This document shows positions 18,993 through 28,054 of a DNA stretch of 64,000 bases, in pieces. The first letter of the stretch is position 1. Each line of letters begins with the position of its first letter. The stretch lies in NCBI GenBank assembly GCA_050486405.1, contig JBJHDF010000006.1, positions 87,627-151,626 of the forward strand. The letters run 5' to 3'. A program made the translations under genes and the position numbers. Under the pieces are notes generated by a model, which worked only from the letters and a program-made list of their open reading frames with translations, did no database searches and was not told the DNA's origin. This DNA is from JBJHDF01 sp050486405. Its GTDB lineage: Bacteria > Pseudomonadota > Gammaproteobacteria > Pseudomonadales > Cellvibrionaceae.

Positions 18993-20342
18993 ATGTTGAA
19001 GCAATCGCTCCTGGTGAGCACATTGATAGTGACACCACTCGCCCTCGCCAATGACTTTTTTGGCGATGTGCAGACCCGTACCCAGCGTCAGGCCGAGGCC
19101 GACAGTGCCTGGAGTCATCGCGGCTGGGTGCAGCAGAGCGTTGGCTACGGCTACCGCGATCCCGCGCCCGGCTTCGCCCGGGACAGCGCCGATCTGACGC
19201 GGGTGGAAACCCGGGTCTACAACCGGCTCAACTGGCGCGACGGCCCCTGGCAGTTGCGCCTGTCCGGCTCACTGCTGCACGACTGGCTGCCCGACGCCGA
19301 ACGCTGGGGCCTCTGGTCCGGCTACGAATTCACCCCCGAGCAACGCGACAGCCGCCGCTGGCGGCTGGAACTGTCCGACAGCTATCTGGACTGGCAGCGG
19401 GACGACTGGTGGCTGCGCGGCGGCTATCAGACCCTCGCCTGGGGTGAGTCCGAAACCGTCAGGGTCACCGACGTGCTGGCGCGGCGCGACCAGCGCTGGC
19501 CCGGGCAGGAAGACCTGGAAGACCTGCGCCTGCCGGTGCCCGCCGTGCAGCTCACCTGGCGCAACCAGCTGGATATGGTGCTGCTCGGTCACACCGCGCC
19601 GGACCGGCTGCCCGCCGCCGGTGAAGAGTTCGACCCCTATATCCAGTTGCACAACCTGCCCCAGGCGCCCGAACTGCATCTGGAGCGCCGCAACTCACCC
19701 GGCTGGGCTCTGCGCTGGCGGCAGCGCTGGCCGGGTGTGGACGCACAACTGATGCTGGCCAATGTCCACAGCCACGACCGCGCGCCGGAGCGGATGCTGC
19801 CCGGCGATGACGCCAATCCGCCGCCCGAGCATATCCATCTGACCCCCTGGCGGCAGCAAGTGCTGGGCGGCGCCCTGCAGACCGTACGCGGCAGCTGGCT
19901 GTTTCGCAGCGAGCAGGCCCTGTTTCGCGGTGTGCGCCTTGAACCGAACGACCCTCTGGGCCCCTGGCCGGAGCGGGACCAGTGGCGGGGCATGCTGGGC
20001 GCGGAGTACGCCGGTTTTCGCAACCTCACTCTCACCAGCGAGATCAGCGGCCAGTACACCCGGGGGGACTCGGACGAATTGGCCGACAGCACCTGGCAAC
20101 CCGGTGGCATGCTGCGCGCCCGCTATACCCTGTTCAACGAGCGCCTCACCCTGTCCGGCCTGGCCATTCGCCTGGCCGGCGACAACGGCCGGGTGCTGCG
20201 CCTGAACGCCGACTGGGACTACTCGGACTCCCTGACCCTCGGTCTGGCCCTGGTGGAATACAGCGGCCCCAAGCCCGATCAGTTGCTGCATCCCTATCGC
20301 CACAACGATACGCTCCTGCTGAGCCTGCGCTGGAACCTCTGA
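18993..20342 (+). CDS. Outer-membrane beta-barrel partner of the MMPL system (DUF1302-like)
   Basis: Protein of 449 aa with signal peptide MLKQSLLVSTLIVTPLALAN. Regular amphipathic strands run to the aromatic-rich C-terminus DTLLLSLRWNL. GGYQTLAWGESETVRVTDVLARRD matches the conserved early part of DUF1302-type proteins, which are encoded with MMPL pumps and LolA-like proteins. A porin or export-channel role in the outer membrane is inferred. Start supported by GGGAAAGAA before ATG 18993. A repeat element separates it from the upstream pair. Confidence 0.7.
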   Translation: MLKQSLLVSTLIVTPLALANDFFGDVQTRTQRQAEADSAWSHRGWVQQSVGYGYRDPAPGFARDSADLTRVETRVYNRLNWRDGPWQLRLSGSLLHDWLPDAERWGLWSGYEFTPEQRDSRRWRLELSDSYLDWQRDDWWLRGGYQTLAWGESETVRVTDVLARRDQRWPGQEDLEDLRLPVPAVQLTWRNQLDMVLLGHTAPDRLPAAGEEFDPYIQLHNLPQAPELHLERRNSPGWALRWRQRWPGVDAQLMLANVHSHDRAPERMLPGDDANPPPEHIHLTPWRQQVLGGALQTVRGSWLFRSEQALFRGVRLEPNDPLGPWPERDQWRGMLGAEYAGFRNLTLTSEISGQYTRGDSDELADSTWQPGGMLRARYTLFNERLTLSGLAIRLAGDNGRVLRLNADWDYSDSLTLGLALVEYSGPKPDQLLHPYRHNDTLLLSLRWNL

Positions 20343-20390
20343 CGGTCGAATCTGATAGACTGTGCATTGCAATCGCTAGACCCGACGCTC

Positions 20391-21071
20391 ATGGCCCCAA
20401 GCAAAAAAGACAGCTACCACCACGGCAATCTGCGTGAAGCCCTGCTGGACACCGCCCTGGAGACGCTGCAAAGCGAGAGCCTGGAAAGCCTGAGCCTGCG
20501 CGGTCTGGCCAAGGCACAGGGCGTCAGTCCCACCGCTGTCTACGGCCACTTCACCGACAAGACCGAACTGCTGGTGGAACTGAAAACCCTGGGCTTTCAC
20601 CAGCTGAGCGACGCCATGGCCGAGGCGCTCGGCGCCCTGCCCGCGCCCGCCGCGGCCGAAGACGAATTGCGCGCCCTGGGCCGGGCCTATATCGACTTCG
20701 CACGCGGCAACCCCAACCTGTTCGACGTACTTTTCAGCTGGAACCCGGACCACGAGCGTCTGAGTCAGGAGTGCATTGAGGCGGGGTCAAGAGCCGAGGG
20801 CCTGCTGCGGGAAACCATAGTCCGCCTGCTGGGCGAACAGGGTGTCATGGACGAGTCTCAGGCGGCCGAGGCCTCGTTCAGCGCCTGGGCGCTGGTGCAT
20901 GGCATCAGTACCCTGCTGATCACCGGCAGCGTTGAAGGTGCCATTTATTGCGACAATTGGCCCGAGGCCTTTTCCGAACGCCACCCCGAATCCCAGCAAC
21001 GCGTGCTGGATGAACTGATGAACGTACAGATAGCGGGTCTCAAGGCCCGCTACCGCCTCGATAAGGCGTAA
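20391..21071 (+). CDS. TetR-family transcriptional regulator
   Basis: One-component repressor, 226 aa. The N-terminal helix-turn-helix spans about residues 10-57 (LREALLDTALETLQSE, LSLRGLAKAQGVSPTAVYGHFTDKTELL). The C-terminal ligand domain resembles the WHG-containing TetR subgroup (ALVHGISTLLITGSVEG). ATG 20391 is used; the TTG at 20367 adds residues that relatives lack. It lies 48 bp after the barrel gene and probably regulates the MMPL set. Confidence 0.88.
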   Translation: MAPSKKDSYHHGNLREALLDTALETLQSESLESLSLRGLAKAQGVSPTAVYGHFTDKTELLVELKTLGFHQLSDAMAEALGALPAPAAAEDELRALGRAYIDFARGNPNLFDVLFSWNPDHERLSQECIEAGSRAEGLLRETIVRLLGEQGVMDESQAAEASFSAWALVHGISTLLITGSVEGAIYCDNWPEAFSERHPESQQRVLDELMNVQIAGLKARYRLDKA

Positions 21072-21144
21072 CATGAATGGCCAGTAAAAGCACAAGCGGT
21101 TATTATTGACAGCTACCCACAATCACTCTACAACAGGAGCCCGC

Positions 21145-21642
21145 ATGATCACCCTGCACACCACCTACGGCGATATCGTTATCGAACTGGATTTCGACAA
21201 GGCGCCAAAATCCGCCGCCAACTTCAAGCAGTACGCCGAGGAGGGTTTCTACGAAGGCACCATTTTCCACCGGGTAATCGCAAACTTTATGATCCAGGGC
21301 GGCGGCATGACCGAAGACATGCAGCCCAAAGAAAACGATCGGGCCGCCATCGAAAACGAAGCGGACAACGGCCTGGAAAATAACCGGGGCACCGTCGCCA
21401 TGGCCCGCACCAATGACCCGCACAGCGCCACCAGCCAGTTCTTTATCAACGTCAAGGACAACAGCTTTCTCAATCACTCCGGCAAAAACCCCCAGGGTTG
21501 GGGCTATTGTGTGTTCGGCAAGGTTACCGAGGGTATGGACGTGGTGGACAAAATCCGCCAGGTGGAAACCGGCAACCGAGCCCCCCACGGCGATGTGCCG
21601 CTGGAACCCATTGTGATTGAAAAGGTAACTGTGGCCGGCTGA
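21145..21642 (+). CDS. ppiB: Peptidyl-prolyl cis-trans isomerase B (cyclophilin)
   Basis: Cytoplasmic cyclophilin, 165 aa, close to PpiB's 164. It catalyses proline isomerisation in folding. Diagnostic segments are GTIFHRVIANFMIQGGG (catalytic Arg), SATSQFFINVKDN and WGYCVFGKVTEGMDVVD. ATG 21145 has AGGAG at spacing 7. The lpxH start lies nine bases after the stop codon. Confidence 0.95.
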   Translation: MITLHTTYGDIVIELDFDKAPKSAANFKQYAEEGFYEGTIFHRVIANFMIQGGGMTEDMQPKENDRAAIENEADNGLENNRGTVAMARTNDPHSATSQFFINVKDNSFLNHSGKNPQGWGYCVFGKVTEGMDVVDKIRQVETGNRAPHGDVPLEPIVIEKVTVAG

Positions 21643-21651
21643 GGACAACCC

Positions 21652-22377
21652 GTGACCATCCTGTTCATTTCCGATCTGCACCTGCACGAATCCCGCCCGG
21701 ATATCACCCGGGCGTTTTACCGGTTTCTGGATGAACGGGCCGCAGGCGCCGAATCCCTGTACATTCTCGGCGATTTTTTCGATGCCTGGATCGGCGATGA
21801 CGACGACGCCGAATTGCCGCAACAGGTGGCAGCACGATTGCGGCAACTGAATCAGGCCGGCACCCATATCTTTTTTATGCACGGCAACCGGGATTTTCTG
21901 CTGGGGCACGACTACGCCGCTGGCGCCGGTGGCCATCTGATCCCCGAGGGCACCATGATCGATCTGTACGGTTGCCCCACCCTGCTGCTGCACGGCGACA
22001 GTCTGTGCACCAGGGATCAGGAGTACATGGCGTTTCGCCAGATGGTGCGCTCACCCGAGTGGCAAGTGCAGGCACTGGCACAGCCCCTAGCCGTGCGCCG
22101 CGCCATGGCGGTGCAACTGCGCCAACAAAGCCAGAGCATGAACAGCCTCAAGGCCGAAGACATCATGGACGTCACGCCCGAGGAAGTACTGCGGGTAATG
22201 CAGGAGGCGCGGGTCACCCGGATGATTCACGGCCATACCCACCGCCCGGCGCGCCACGCGCTCACTGTGGACGGCCGCAGCGCCGAGCGCATCGTGCTCG
22301 GCGACTGGCACAGCCACGGCTGGTGTCTGCGCGCCACACCCGATGAACTGGCGCTGGAGTCCTGGCCCCTGGAATGA
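21652..22377 (+). CDS. lpxH: UDP-2,3-diacylglucosamine diphosphatase
   Basis: Calcineurin-like phosphoesterase of lipid A synthesis, 241 aa, cleaving UDP-2,3-diacylglucosamine to lipid X at the inner membrane. Metal motifs are complete: FISDLHLHE, LGDFFDAWIGDD, HGNRDFLLG and HGHTHRPARH. The GTG start at 21652 follows GAGGACAACCC. It overlaps the next gene by ATGA. Confidence 0.95.
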   Translation: MTILFISDLHLHESRPDITRAFYRFLDERAAGAESLYILGDFFDAWIGDDDDAELPQQVAARLRQLNQAGTHIFFMHGNRDFLLGHDYAAGAGGHLIPEGTMIDLYGCPTLLLHGDSLCTRDQEYMAFRQMVRSPEWQVQALAQPLAVRRAMAVQLRQQSQSMNSLKAEDIMDVTPEEVLRVMQEARVTRMIHGHTHRPARHALTVDGRSAERIVLGDWHSHGWCLRATPDELALESWPLE

Positions 22378-23027
22378 CCGCGTCGAATAAAAAAATTGGC
22401 ACACACACACTGGGAGGTGTGCTGGTACTGCTGCTCTGGGTGCTGGCCGCTACCGCGCAAGCAGCGGGCACCGAATTGGTCAGTGCCGCCCGGAAGCAGG
22501 TGGGCGTGACTTTTCTGTACGATCGGTCTTATGTGCGCCTTGAGTATCCGGGTGGCGACATCAGCCGGTTTCGCGGCGTCTGCACCGACGTTGTGATTCG
22601 CGCCCTGCGCACCGCCTGGAATCTCGATCTGCAGCAACTGATCCACGAAGATATGCGGGAGAATTTTTCCGCCTACCCAGATCACTGGGGGCTGACGCGC
22701 CCGGATCGCAATATCGACCATCGCCGGGTTCCCAATATCGAAACCTGGCTGCAGCGTCAGGGTGCCCAACTGGCCACAGCGGCACAACTGCGCAACCCTT
22801 CACCCGAACAGTTCCTTCCCGGTGATATCGTCACCAGTCGCGTCAACGGCAATCTGCCACACATCATGATCGTCAGCGACCGCAAGACCCGCAGAGGAGT
22901 GCCACTGGTAATCCACAATATCGGCCTGGGTGCGCGAGAAGAAAACGCCCTCTTCGATCACCCTCTGACCGGACACTTTCGACTGCTACCGCCAGATCAG
23001 CTGGCGGCTACCGGCACCCCCGAGTGA
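22374..23027 (+). CDS. DUF1287 protein, secreted cysteine-hydrolase-like
   Basis: Exported protein of 217 aa with signal segment LGGVLVLLLWVLAATAQAA. It has the DUF1287 (YijF-like) pattern: GVCTDVVIRALR with a candidate nucleophilic Cys near residue 68, GDIVTSRVNGNLPHIMIVSD and LVIHNIGLGAREEN. These suit a papain/NlpC-P60-like fold. Function is unknown; cell-wall or murein-related activity is a guess. Translationally coupled to lpxH, and its 3' end overlaps miaE by 31 bp tail to tail. Confidence 0.8.
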   Translation: MTASNKKIGTHTLGGVLVLLLWVLAATAQAAGTELVSAARKQVGVTFLYDRSYVRLEYPGGDISRFRGVCTDVVIRALRTAWNLDLQQLIHEDMRENFSAYPDHWGLTRPDRNIDHRRVPNIETWLQRQGAQLATAAQLRNPSPEQFLPGDIVTSRVNGNLPHIMIVSDRKTRRGVPLVIHNIGLGAREENALFDHPLTGHFRLLPPDQLAATGTPE

Positions 23028-23611
23028 AAGCGGAATTCGCTGTCCGGGCTTTCGATCAGTTCCTTTTCCCTGCATAGAAATAGATTTACGCGTTCGTCGA
23101 TGGATTGATCGCCGGCGGCTTTTTTGGCCAGGCCGAGATAATCCTGATAGTGACGAGCTTCGGATTTGAGTAGCGACAGATAAAAGGTCCGCAGCTCTTC
23201 GTCCAAATGTGGCGCCAGTTTGGCAAAGCGTTCGCAGGAGCGGGCTTCGATGATGGCGCCGATGATCAACGTATCCACATAGCGCCCCGGTTCGTGGGTG
23301 CGCACGGGTTTGCGCAACTCACCGGCATAGCGCGACGGGGAAATCTGGTCGTAGGCGATGCCCCGGGACTGCATCAGGCTCATCACCTGTTCGTAGTGCC
23401 GCAGTTCCTCGCGCGCCAGCCGCGACATCTTGTGCATCATGTCGAAGTCATCCACATAGCGGTACATCAGCGTCAGCGCCGTGGATGCGGCTTTCTTTTC
23501 GCAGTTGGCGTGGTCGATCAACAGCAGGCGCTGATTGCGCAGTGCCGCTTCTACCCAGGCGTTGGGTGTGGGGCAGGCCAAAAACGCCTGCAGGTGGCTG
23601 ATATCGGTCAT
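22997..23611 (-). CDS. miaE: tRNA 2-methylthio-N6-isopentenyladenosine hydroxylase
   Basis: Di-iron monooxygenase, 204 aa, that hydroxylates ms2i6A at tRNA position 37. Ferritin-like iron ligands are visible in DHANCEKKA, REELRHYEQV, GAIIEARSCERF and KSEARHYQDYL. Last gene of a three-gene minus-strand group with the DUF1289 and beta-propeller genes. Confidence 0.93.
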   Translation of the reverse strand: MTDISHLQAFLACPTPNAWVEAALRNQRLLLIDHANCEKKAASTALTLMYRYVDDFDMMHKMSRLAREELRHYEQVMSLMQSRGIAYDQISPSRYAGELRKPVRTHEPGRYVDTLIIGAIIEARSCERFAKLAPHLDEELRTFYLSLLKSEARHYQDYLGLAKKAAGDQSIDERVNLFLCREKELIESPDSEFRFHSGVPVAAS

Positions 23612-23631
23612 AGGGCTTGTTTTAGGGTTTG

Positions 23632-24108
23632 CTACAAAGCGTGTTGATCCAGACCCGGCAGAATATAGCGTTCATAATGGGCACAGGACAGTGTGTAGTA
23701 GTCGCTGTCGATCCGCTCGCGCAGCTCAGCGGAAGACAGACCGACAGCGGCGGGCAAGAGACGCAAACCGAAGTTCTGCCAGTCATTGATTTGGCTGGCG
23801 CCGGCGCGCAGCAGATCGAACACCCAGCACTGGGGCGGCTGCTCCGGCCGAAAGCGCAGTTGCTGCAGCCGCATCTGCTCCAGCAACCGCGCCTGGTTCT
23901 GCACCTGCAGGTAGTTATTCACCACTTGCACCAAAAACGTTTCCAGCCGGCCCATAATCAACCGCTTTTCATCATTGCTGTAGCGGTTCCAGTTGATAAC
24001 CTCGTGGGCAAACCGTTTGCAGCCCCGGCAGACGCTGTCCCCAATACCGGTGGAACAGACGCCCACACAGGGCGTTTTGACCGGTTTAGTAAGGAAATCC
24101 TGCAACAT
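23632..24108 (-). CDS. DUF1289 domain protein
   Basis: Cytoplasmic protein of 158 aa. The N-terminal DUF1289 module is TPCVGVCSTGIGDSVCRGCKR, a Cys-rich knuckle likely to bind metal, followed by EVINWNRYSNDEK. The C-terminal 90 residues are helical and unrecognised, which makes it longer than a minimal DUF1289 protein. Start taken at ATG 24108, since upstream residues of the open frame come from the overlapping gene; it overlaps that gene by 23 bp. Confidence 0.75.
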   Translation of the reverse strand: MLQDFLTKPVKTPCVGVCSTGIGDSVCRGCKRFAHEVINWNRYSNDEKRLIMGRLETFLVQVVNNYLQVQNQARLLEQMRLQQLRFRPEQPPQCWVFDLLRAGASQINDWQNFGLRLLPAAVGLSSAELRERIDSDYYTLSCAHYERYILPGLDQHAL

Positions 24109-25126
24109 CCAACTCCACCTGCCACACCGCGCCGGCACCGGTGATATACAGCGTCTTGCGCTCGGGACCGCCAAAGGCCGGGTTGGTGACATTGGCGTCC
24201 ACTTCGATGCGGGCAATCTCTTCACCCTCCGGCGTAAATACGCGAATGCGCCGCAGCCCGTGCTCGGTGGCGTAAATATTGCCCAGGCAGTCGATGGCCA
24301 TACCGTCCGGCCAGGTCAGCTCAGCGATGTCCACGCCTTCGCCCGGCACACCGTCGACAAGGGGGTAGGCGCGCAGTGTGCCGTGTTCTCCACCGCCAGC
24401 CACATAGAGCACATCCTGATCCGGCGACAGGGACACGCCATTGGGGTTATACATGGTGTCATCCACCACGCTGACCTGCCCGTCTTCTACGCGGTAGACA
24501 CGGGTTTCGGGTTGCCCGCCGGGAGCGGCGCTGCGCTGGAAATCCGGGTCGGAAAAGTAAATAACACCCTCGCGGGTCATGGTCAGGTCGTTGGGCGAAT
24601 TGAATACATTGCCCTCAAACTCGCCAACGATGGACTGGCGTTCACCCGTATAGGGGTTGTAGCGCGAGATTTCCTTGCGATCGTGGGTGGCGGCGATAAT
24701 GTAGCCGTCGTTGTCCACCGCCAGGCCATTGCTACCGCTGTCGGGGATGACGGTTTCCATCTCACCGCCGGGCACCAGCCGTTGAATGCGCGACGGAAAG
24801 CCTTCGGCAAAGGTGAAATCGGAAAAGTACAGGGCGCCGTCGATCCACACCGGCCCCTCGAAGAGTCCCGGCTCGGTGCGGGTGGTATTGGCCGCGTCGA
24901 TGCGCTCCGCCACCAGGGTGCCGGACGGCGCCGTGCCCGGCTCGTCCGGACAGGACCAGGGATCAGGGCGGGGTACCGCGGTCACGGGCGGCGTGGGTGC
25001 TTCCGCCGATACCGGCGCCGCGCCGACGGGATGGCTTTCGTCGATCGGGGGTTGCTGATTGCCGCGTTCACAGCCCAGCAGGCCGCCCGTCAACACCAGT
25101 GGCAGGACAACTGTAATGACTCTCAT
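24086..25126 (-). CDS. SMP-30/gluconolactonase-like lipoprotein
   Basis: Six-bladed beta-propeller, 346 aa, with lipobox LTGGLLGC (Cys near residue 18), so membrane anchored. Family signatures: TEPGLFEGPVWIDGALYFSDF with the metal Glu, FNSPNDLTMTREGVIYFSDPDF with Asn/Asp ligands, and NPNGVSLSPDQDVLYVA. Such proteins hydrolyse sugar lactones or related esters; the substrate is not inferable. ATG 25126 starts the signal peptide directly. Its position beside tRNA-modification genes gives no pathway hint. Confidence 0.85.
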   Translation of the reverse strand: MRVITVVLPLVLTGGLLGCERGNQQPPIDESHPVGAAPVSAEAPTPPVTAVPRPDPWSCPDEPGTAPSGTLVAERIDAANTTRTEPGLFEGPVWIDGALYFSDFTFAEGFPSRIQRLVPGGEMETVIPDSGSNGLAVDNDGYIIAATHDRKEISRYNPYTGERQSIVGEFEGNVFNSPNDLTMTREGVIYFSDPDFQRSAAPGGQPETRVYRVEDGQVSVVDDTMYNPNGVSLSPDQDVLYVAGGGEHGTLRAYPLVDGVPGEGVDIAELTWPDGMAIDCLGNIYATEHGLRRIRVFTPEGEEIARIEVDANVTNPAFGGPERKTLYITGAGAVWQVELDVAGFPY

Positions 25127-25234
25127 AGATTGACTCCAGATTGTGTTCGAGCGCCCTGTGACAGAATTATGTTTTTTGGTTTGGAAAGGCCGCCTACGAT
25201 ACCACAATTGACACTCCCCCGGCGCAGTGCTGGA

Positions 25235-26860
25235 TCAATTGCCGCAACGCTCCGGCCACTGAATCAGTCCCCAGCCAAAGCTCTCATCCCTGCCCTCCGG
25301 CCCCAGATCCAGGGCCCGGCGCTGGACGCGCTGCAGCCAGTCGCCGCCGTTGGCCCTTTCCAGGGCCAACACCGCCGTGGCAAAGGGCACGGCAAAGGAG
25401 GTGCCGGTGTAATAGCGACTGGCGGCGTCGGCACCAGCGGCCCAGATATCGACACCGGGCGCGGCAAAGTCCACTTCCGGCCCCCTGTGGGCATTGCCGT
25501 AGGGACGCCGGGCGGCGTCCACGGCGGTGATGGCGAAGACACCGGGATAGGCGGCGGGAAACGCCGGCGGCTGGTCCGGGCCACTGTTGCCCACCGCCGC
25601 CACCAGCAGAGTGCCGCCGTCCAGGGTGCGCTGCAGGGCCAGCTCCAGCACCCGATTGGCTGACCCGCCCAGGCTCATATTGATGGCCTCTACCCGCTGC
25701 TCCAGCAGCCAGTCCAGGGCCCGCAGCAGCAGGTCGGTACTGGTGTCCACCTGCCGACCGCGGCGGCGGAAAACCCCCGCTGCCCAGACCCGGGCCTCGG
25801 GCAGCAGCCCCAGGGAACGCCCCACCAGCAGGCTGGCCACCGCCGTGCCATGCTCGGCGGGACTGTCACCGGGGGCAAAGCCCCGGTAGACCAGTGCCTG
25901 ACCTTCCAGCACCGGATGGCGGCTGTCCACAGCCGTATCCAGCAGGCCAATACGCAACGGACGTGTGCAGCGGGGCGGTGGCTGGATCCAGTTGATCAGT
26001 TGCCGGCCATAGTGACGGCGATCGTCGCTCAATGGGCGATAGCGCTGATTGACTGCCAGTTCCAGGTCCGGCATATCGCTGTGAATACGCTGCTGCAGGG
26101 CGAGAACATCAGCACCGTCGGGCAGACGGAATACACTGAGTACCAACCCCAGATTGGCAAGCGATTCGCGGCTCTTGATACGCAGGCCGTAGCGGTTGAG
26201 GGAGCGGGCTGCCGCCCCTGCAGCGTCCATATTTTCGCTGAGTAACAGCAGTTCCCCCGGTTCGTAATCGGCCGCGTCCTGCGGCTGGGGGCTGGGCCGC
26301 GAGCCCCGGGGTGGTGGCGGTGGAACGGGACGCCCCAACAGGGTACCGCTGCGATCCACCAGCGGTCGCTGTGGCTGAGTCGATTCCGGTGGCGCCGCAT
26401 AGGGTGGCTGGGGTGCCAGTGCGGGAGCGGGCTCCGGTGTCGGTGCGGGCGCGGGGGTGGGTGCGGGATCATGCTCTGGAAGCGGTGTTGGATCTGGAGT
26501 GGGAACCGGCTCAGGGCTGTCATCCCGCTCAAGGCTGCGATCCGGCTCGGACACCGGTTCCCGGGACCTCTCCGGCGCAACGCCCGGTATCGGGTGTGTT
26601 TCGTCATTCCGCTCCCGGGCCGGCTCCCGCCGGTCGTCCAGGGGCGGCGCCGAACTGCCCGGTCGGTCGCGGTCCTGATCAAGATGGTCAGGATCATCCC
26701 CCCTGTCCCGCTCTTCCCTTTCCGTGTCATCCCCACCACCACCACTGACCAGCACGGTATCGCGCTGGGGCGCTGGCTGCTGGGCCAGTGCCGGAGCTGT
26801 CAGCAGCAACCCCGCCAACAACAGCCCCGGCAACAGAGGCGCCCAGCGAAAAACTGTCAT
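25235..26860 (-). CDS. Secreted S8 subtilase with Pro-rich spacer, last gene of the sigma-factor operon
   Basis: Subtilisin-type serine protease, 541 aa. Signal peptide 1-26 (MTVFRWAPLLPGLLLAGLLL...). Residues 40-195 are a disordered acidic, Arg- and Pro-rich spacer. Residues 199-276 look like an I9/fervidolysin-type prodomain (PGELLLLSEN). The catalytic domain from about 300 has D308 (GLLDTAVD), H337 (EHGTAVASLL), the oxyanion Asn in VAAVGNSGPD and S488 (YTGTSFAVP). All catalytic residues are intact. It overlaps the anti-sigma gene by ATGA, which suggests a working relationship. Confidence 0.88.
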   Translation of the reverse strand: MTVFRWAPLLPGLLLAGLLLTAPALAQQPAPQRDTVLVSGGGGDDTEREERDRGDDPDHLDQDRDRPGSSAPPLDDRREPARERNDETHPIPGVAPERSREPVSEPDRSLERDDSPEPVPTPDPTPLPEHDPAPTPAPAPTPEPAPALAPQPPYAAPPESTQPQRPLVDRSGTLLGRPVPPPPPRGSRPSPQPQDAADYEPGELLLLSENMDAAGAAARSLNRYGLRIKSRESLANLGLVLSVFRLPDGADVLALQQRIHSDMPDLELAVNQRYRPLSDDRRHYGRQLINWIQPPPRCTRPLRIGLLDTAVDSRHPVLEGQALVYRGFAPGDSPAEHGTAVASLLVGRSLGLLPEARVWAAGVFRRRGRQVDTSTDLLLRALDWLLEQRVEAINMSLGGSANRVLELALQRTLDGGTLLVAAVGNSGPDQPPAFPAAYPGVFAITAVDAARRPYGNAHRGPEVDFAAPGVDIWAAGADAASRYYTGTSFAVPFATAVLALERANGGDWLQRVQRRALDLGPEGRDESFGWGLIQWPERCGN

Positions 26861-27483
26861 TCCAGCACCACCACCTGCTCCACCACCGCCAGCTCCGCCA
26901 ACTGCTCCGCGGCAACGGCGGGCTCCAGATCGGCTGGCAGGGCGACGGCGTAGACGCCCAGGGCGCCGGGGCCATCGACTATGCGCCCGTCCACCGTCAG
27001 CAGTGCCGCACGAATCTCGACCTCGGTGGCGTCGCCACTAAACACCAGTTGCAGTTGCGCCGGTGCGACCTGCCAGTCTGTGGCGAGCGGTACCAGATCC
27101 AACGTCTGCGGGTCGCTCTGCCAAGTGCCGATCAGCATCGCGGTCTGCAACCCCAGCAGCGCACAAGCCGCCACCGCCAGTGGCCGCCAGAGGTTGCGCG
27201 GTTTTGCCGGTGCCGCCGTTGCCAAGGTGCCGGTATCCGTCGCTGGCAAGCGGTTGATGCCCCGCTTCAACCGTGCCAAACCGATCTCGCCGGGGGGCTG
27301 TTCGGCGCTGTCGCGCAACCCCTGGCTCAGAGCATCCATAAAGCGCAGTTCGTTGGCCAGCGCCGGATCCTGTTCGTATTCGCGCCGCAACCGTTCCCGT
27401 TCGGCCGGTTCCAGTTCGCCACTGAGCAGGCGTGACAGTTTTTCGTCGTCGCGGCTCAGTTCGTAGTTTGTTTCGTCGTTCAT
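26857..27483 (-). CDS. Predicted membrane-spanning anti-sigma factor
   Basis: Protein of 208 aa coupled by ATGA overlaps to the ECF gene before it and the subtilase after it. The N-terminal cytoplasmic part (LSRLLSGELEPAERERLRREYEQ) matches the LSGELxPxExxxL pattern of anti-sigma domains, without a zinc HxxxCxxC motif. One transmembrane helix spans about 100-121 (PLAVAACALLGLQTAMLIGT). Residues 135-208 form a small periplasmic alpha/beta domain (LQLVFSGDATEVEIRAALL, then VYAVALPADL) that resembles subtilase propeptides and I9 inhibitors by eye. Anti-sigma function is inferred from position and topology. Confidence 0.7.
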   Translation of the reverse strand: MNDETNYELSRDDEKLSRLLSGELEPAERERLRREYEQDPALANELRFMDALSQGLRDSAEQPPGEIGLARLKRGINRLPATDTGTLATAAPAKPRNLWRPLAVAACALLGLQTAMLIGTWQSDPQTLDLVPLATDWQVAPAQLQLVFSGDATEVEIRAALLTVDGRIVDGPGALGVYAVALPADLEPAVAAEQLAELAVVEQVVVLE

Positions 27484-28043
27484 GGCGCCCCCACAGCTTT
27501 CGCCAGTTGTTTTTTCAACAGGTCTTTGGCGTGAAAGACCCGGGACTTGACCGTGCCTTCGGGCACATTGATGATCCCGGCAATATCGGTGTAACCCAGC
27601 TCCTCGAAAAACACCAGGTGCAACACTTCCCGGTGTTCGGCCGAGAGCCTGTTCATGCACAGGTGCAACAGCTTGCCATCGCTGGCGGCATCTATGGTCT
27701 GTTCAATGTTGGCGGCGGGTGATTCGTCGGCCATGTGCTCATTCAGCTCAGTGAATTCCCGGGCGCCTTTCCTGCGCCAGTGATCCAGCACCTTGTGGTT
27801 GGCGATACCCAGCAACCAGGTGGTGACCTTGGAGCGGCCGGCAAAACGCCCGGCGGACTTCCATACTTCCATCATCACGTCATTGAGTATGTCGGCAGCA
27901 GCGAAGCTGTCGTTCAATTTGGACAAGACAAAACGGTATACGCGGGATTCGTGGCGCCGGTAAAAAGCGGTCATGGCGGGCATATCCCCGGCGGCAATGG
28001 CCGCCAGGAGTTGAGTATCGTCCCTCTGTTCCGGTTCTGACAT
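27480..28043 (-). CDS. ECF-type RNA polymerase sigma factor
   Basis: Group 4 sigma factor, 187 aa. Region 2 is AFYRRHESRVYRFVLSKLND through AADILNDVMMEVWKSAGRFAG and TWLLGIANHKVLDHWRR. Region 4 is LHLCMNRLSAEHREVLHLVF, ELGYTDIAGIINVPEGTVKSRVFHAK. ATG 28043 with GAGGGA upstream is preferred to GTG 28058. Autoregulation of the operon promoter in the 31423-31639 gap is expected from family behaviour, but no site was identified. Confidence 0.92.
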   Translation of the reverse strand: MSEPEQRDDTQLLAAIAAGDMPAMTAFYRRHESRVYRFVLSKLNDSFAAADILNDVMMEVWKSAGRFAGRSKVTTWLLGIANHKVLDHWRRKGAREFTELNEHMADESPAANIEQTIDAASDGKLLHLCMNRLSAEHREVLHLVFFEELGYTDIAGIINVPEGTVKSRVFHAKDLLKKQLAKAVGAP

Positions 28044-28054
28044 GTCGATATCCC

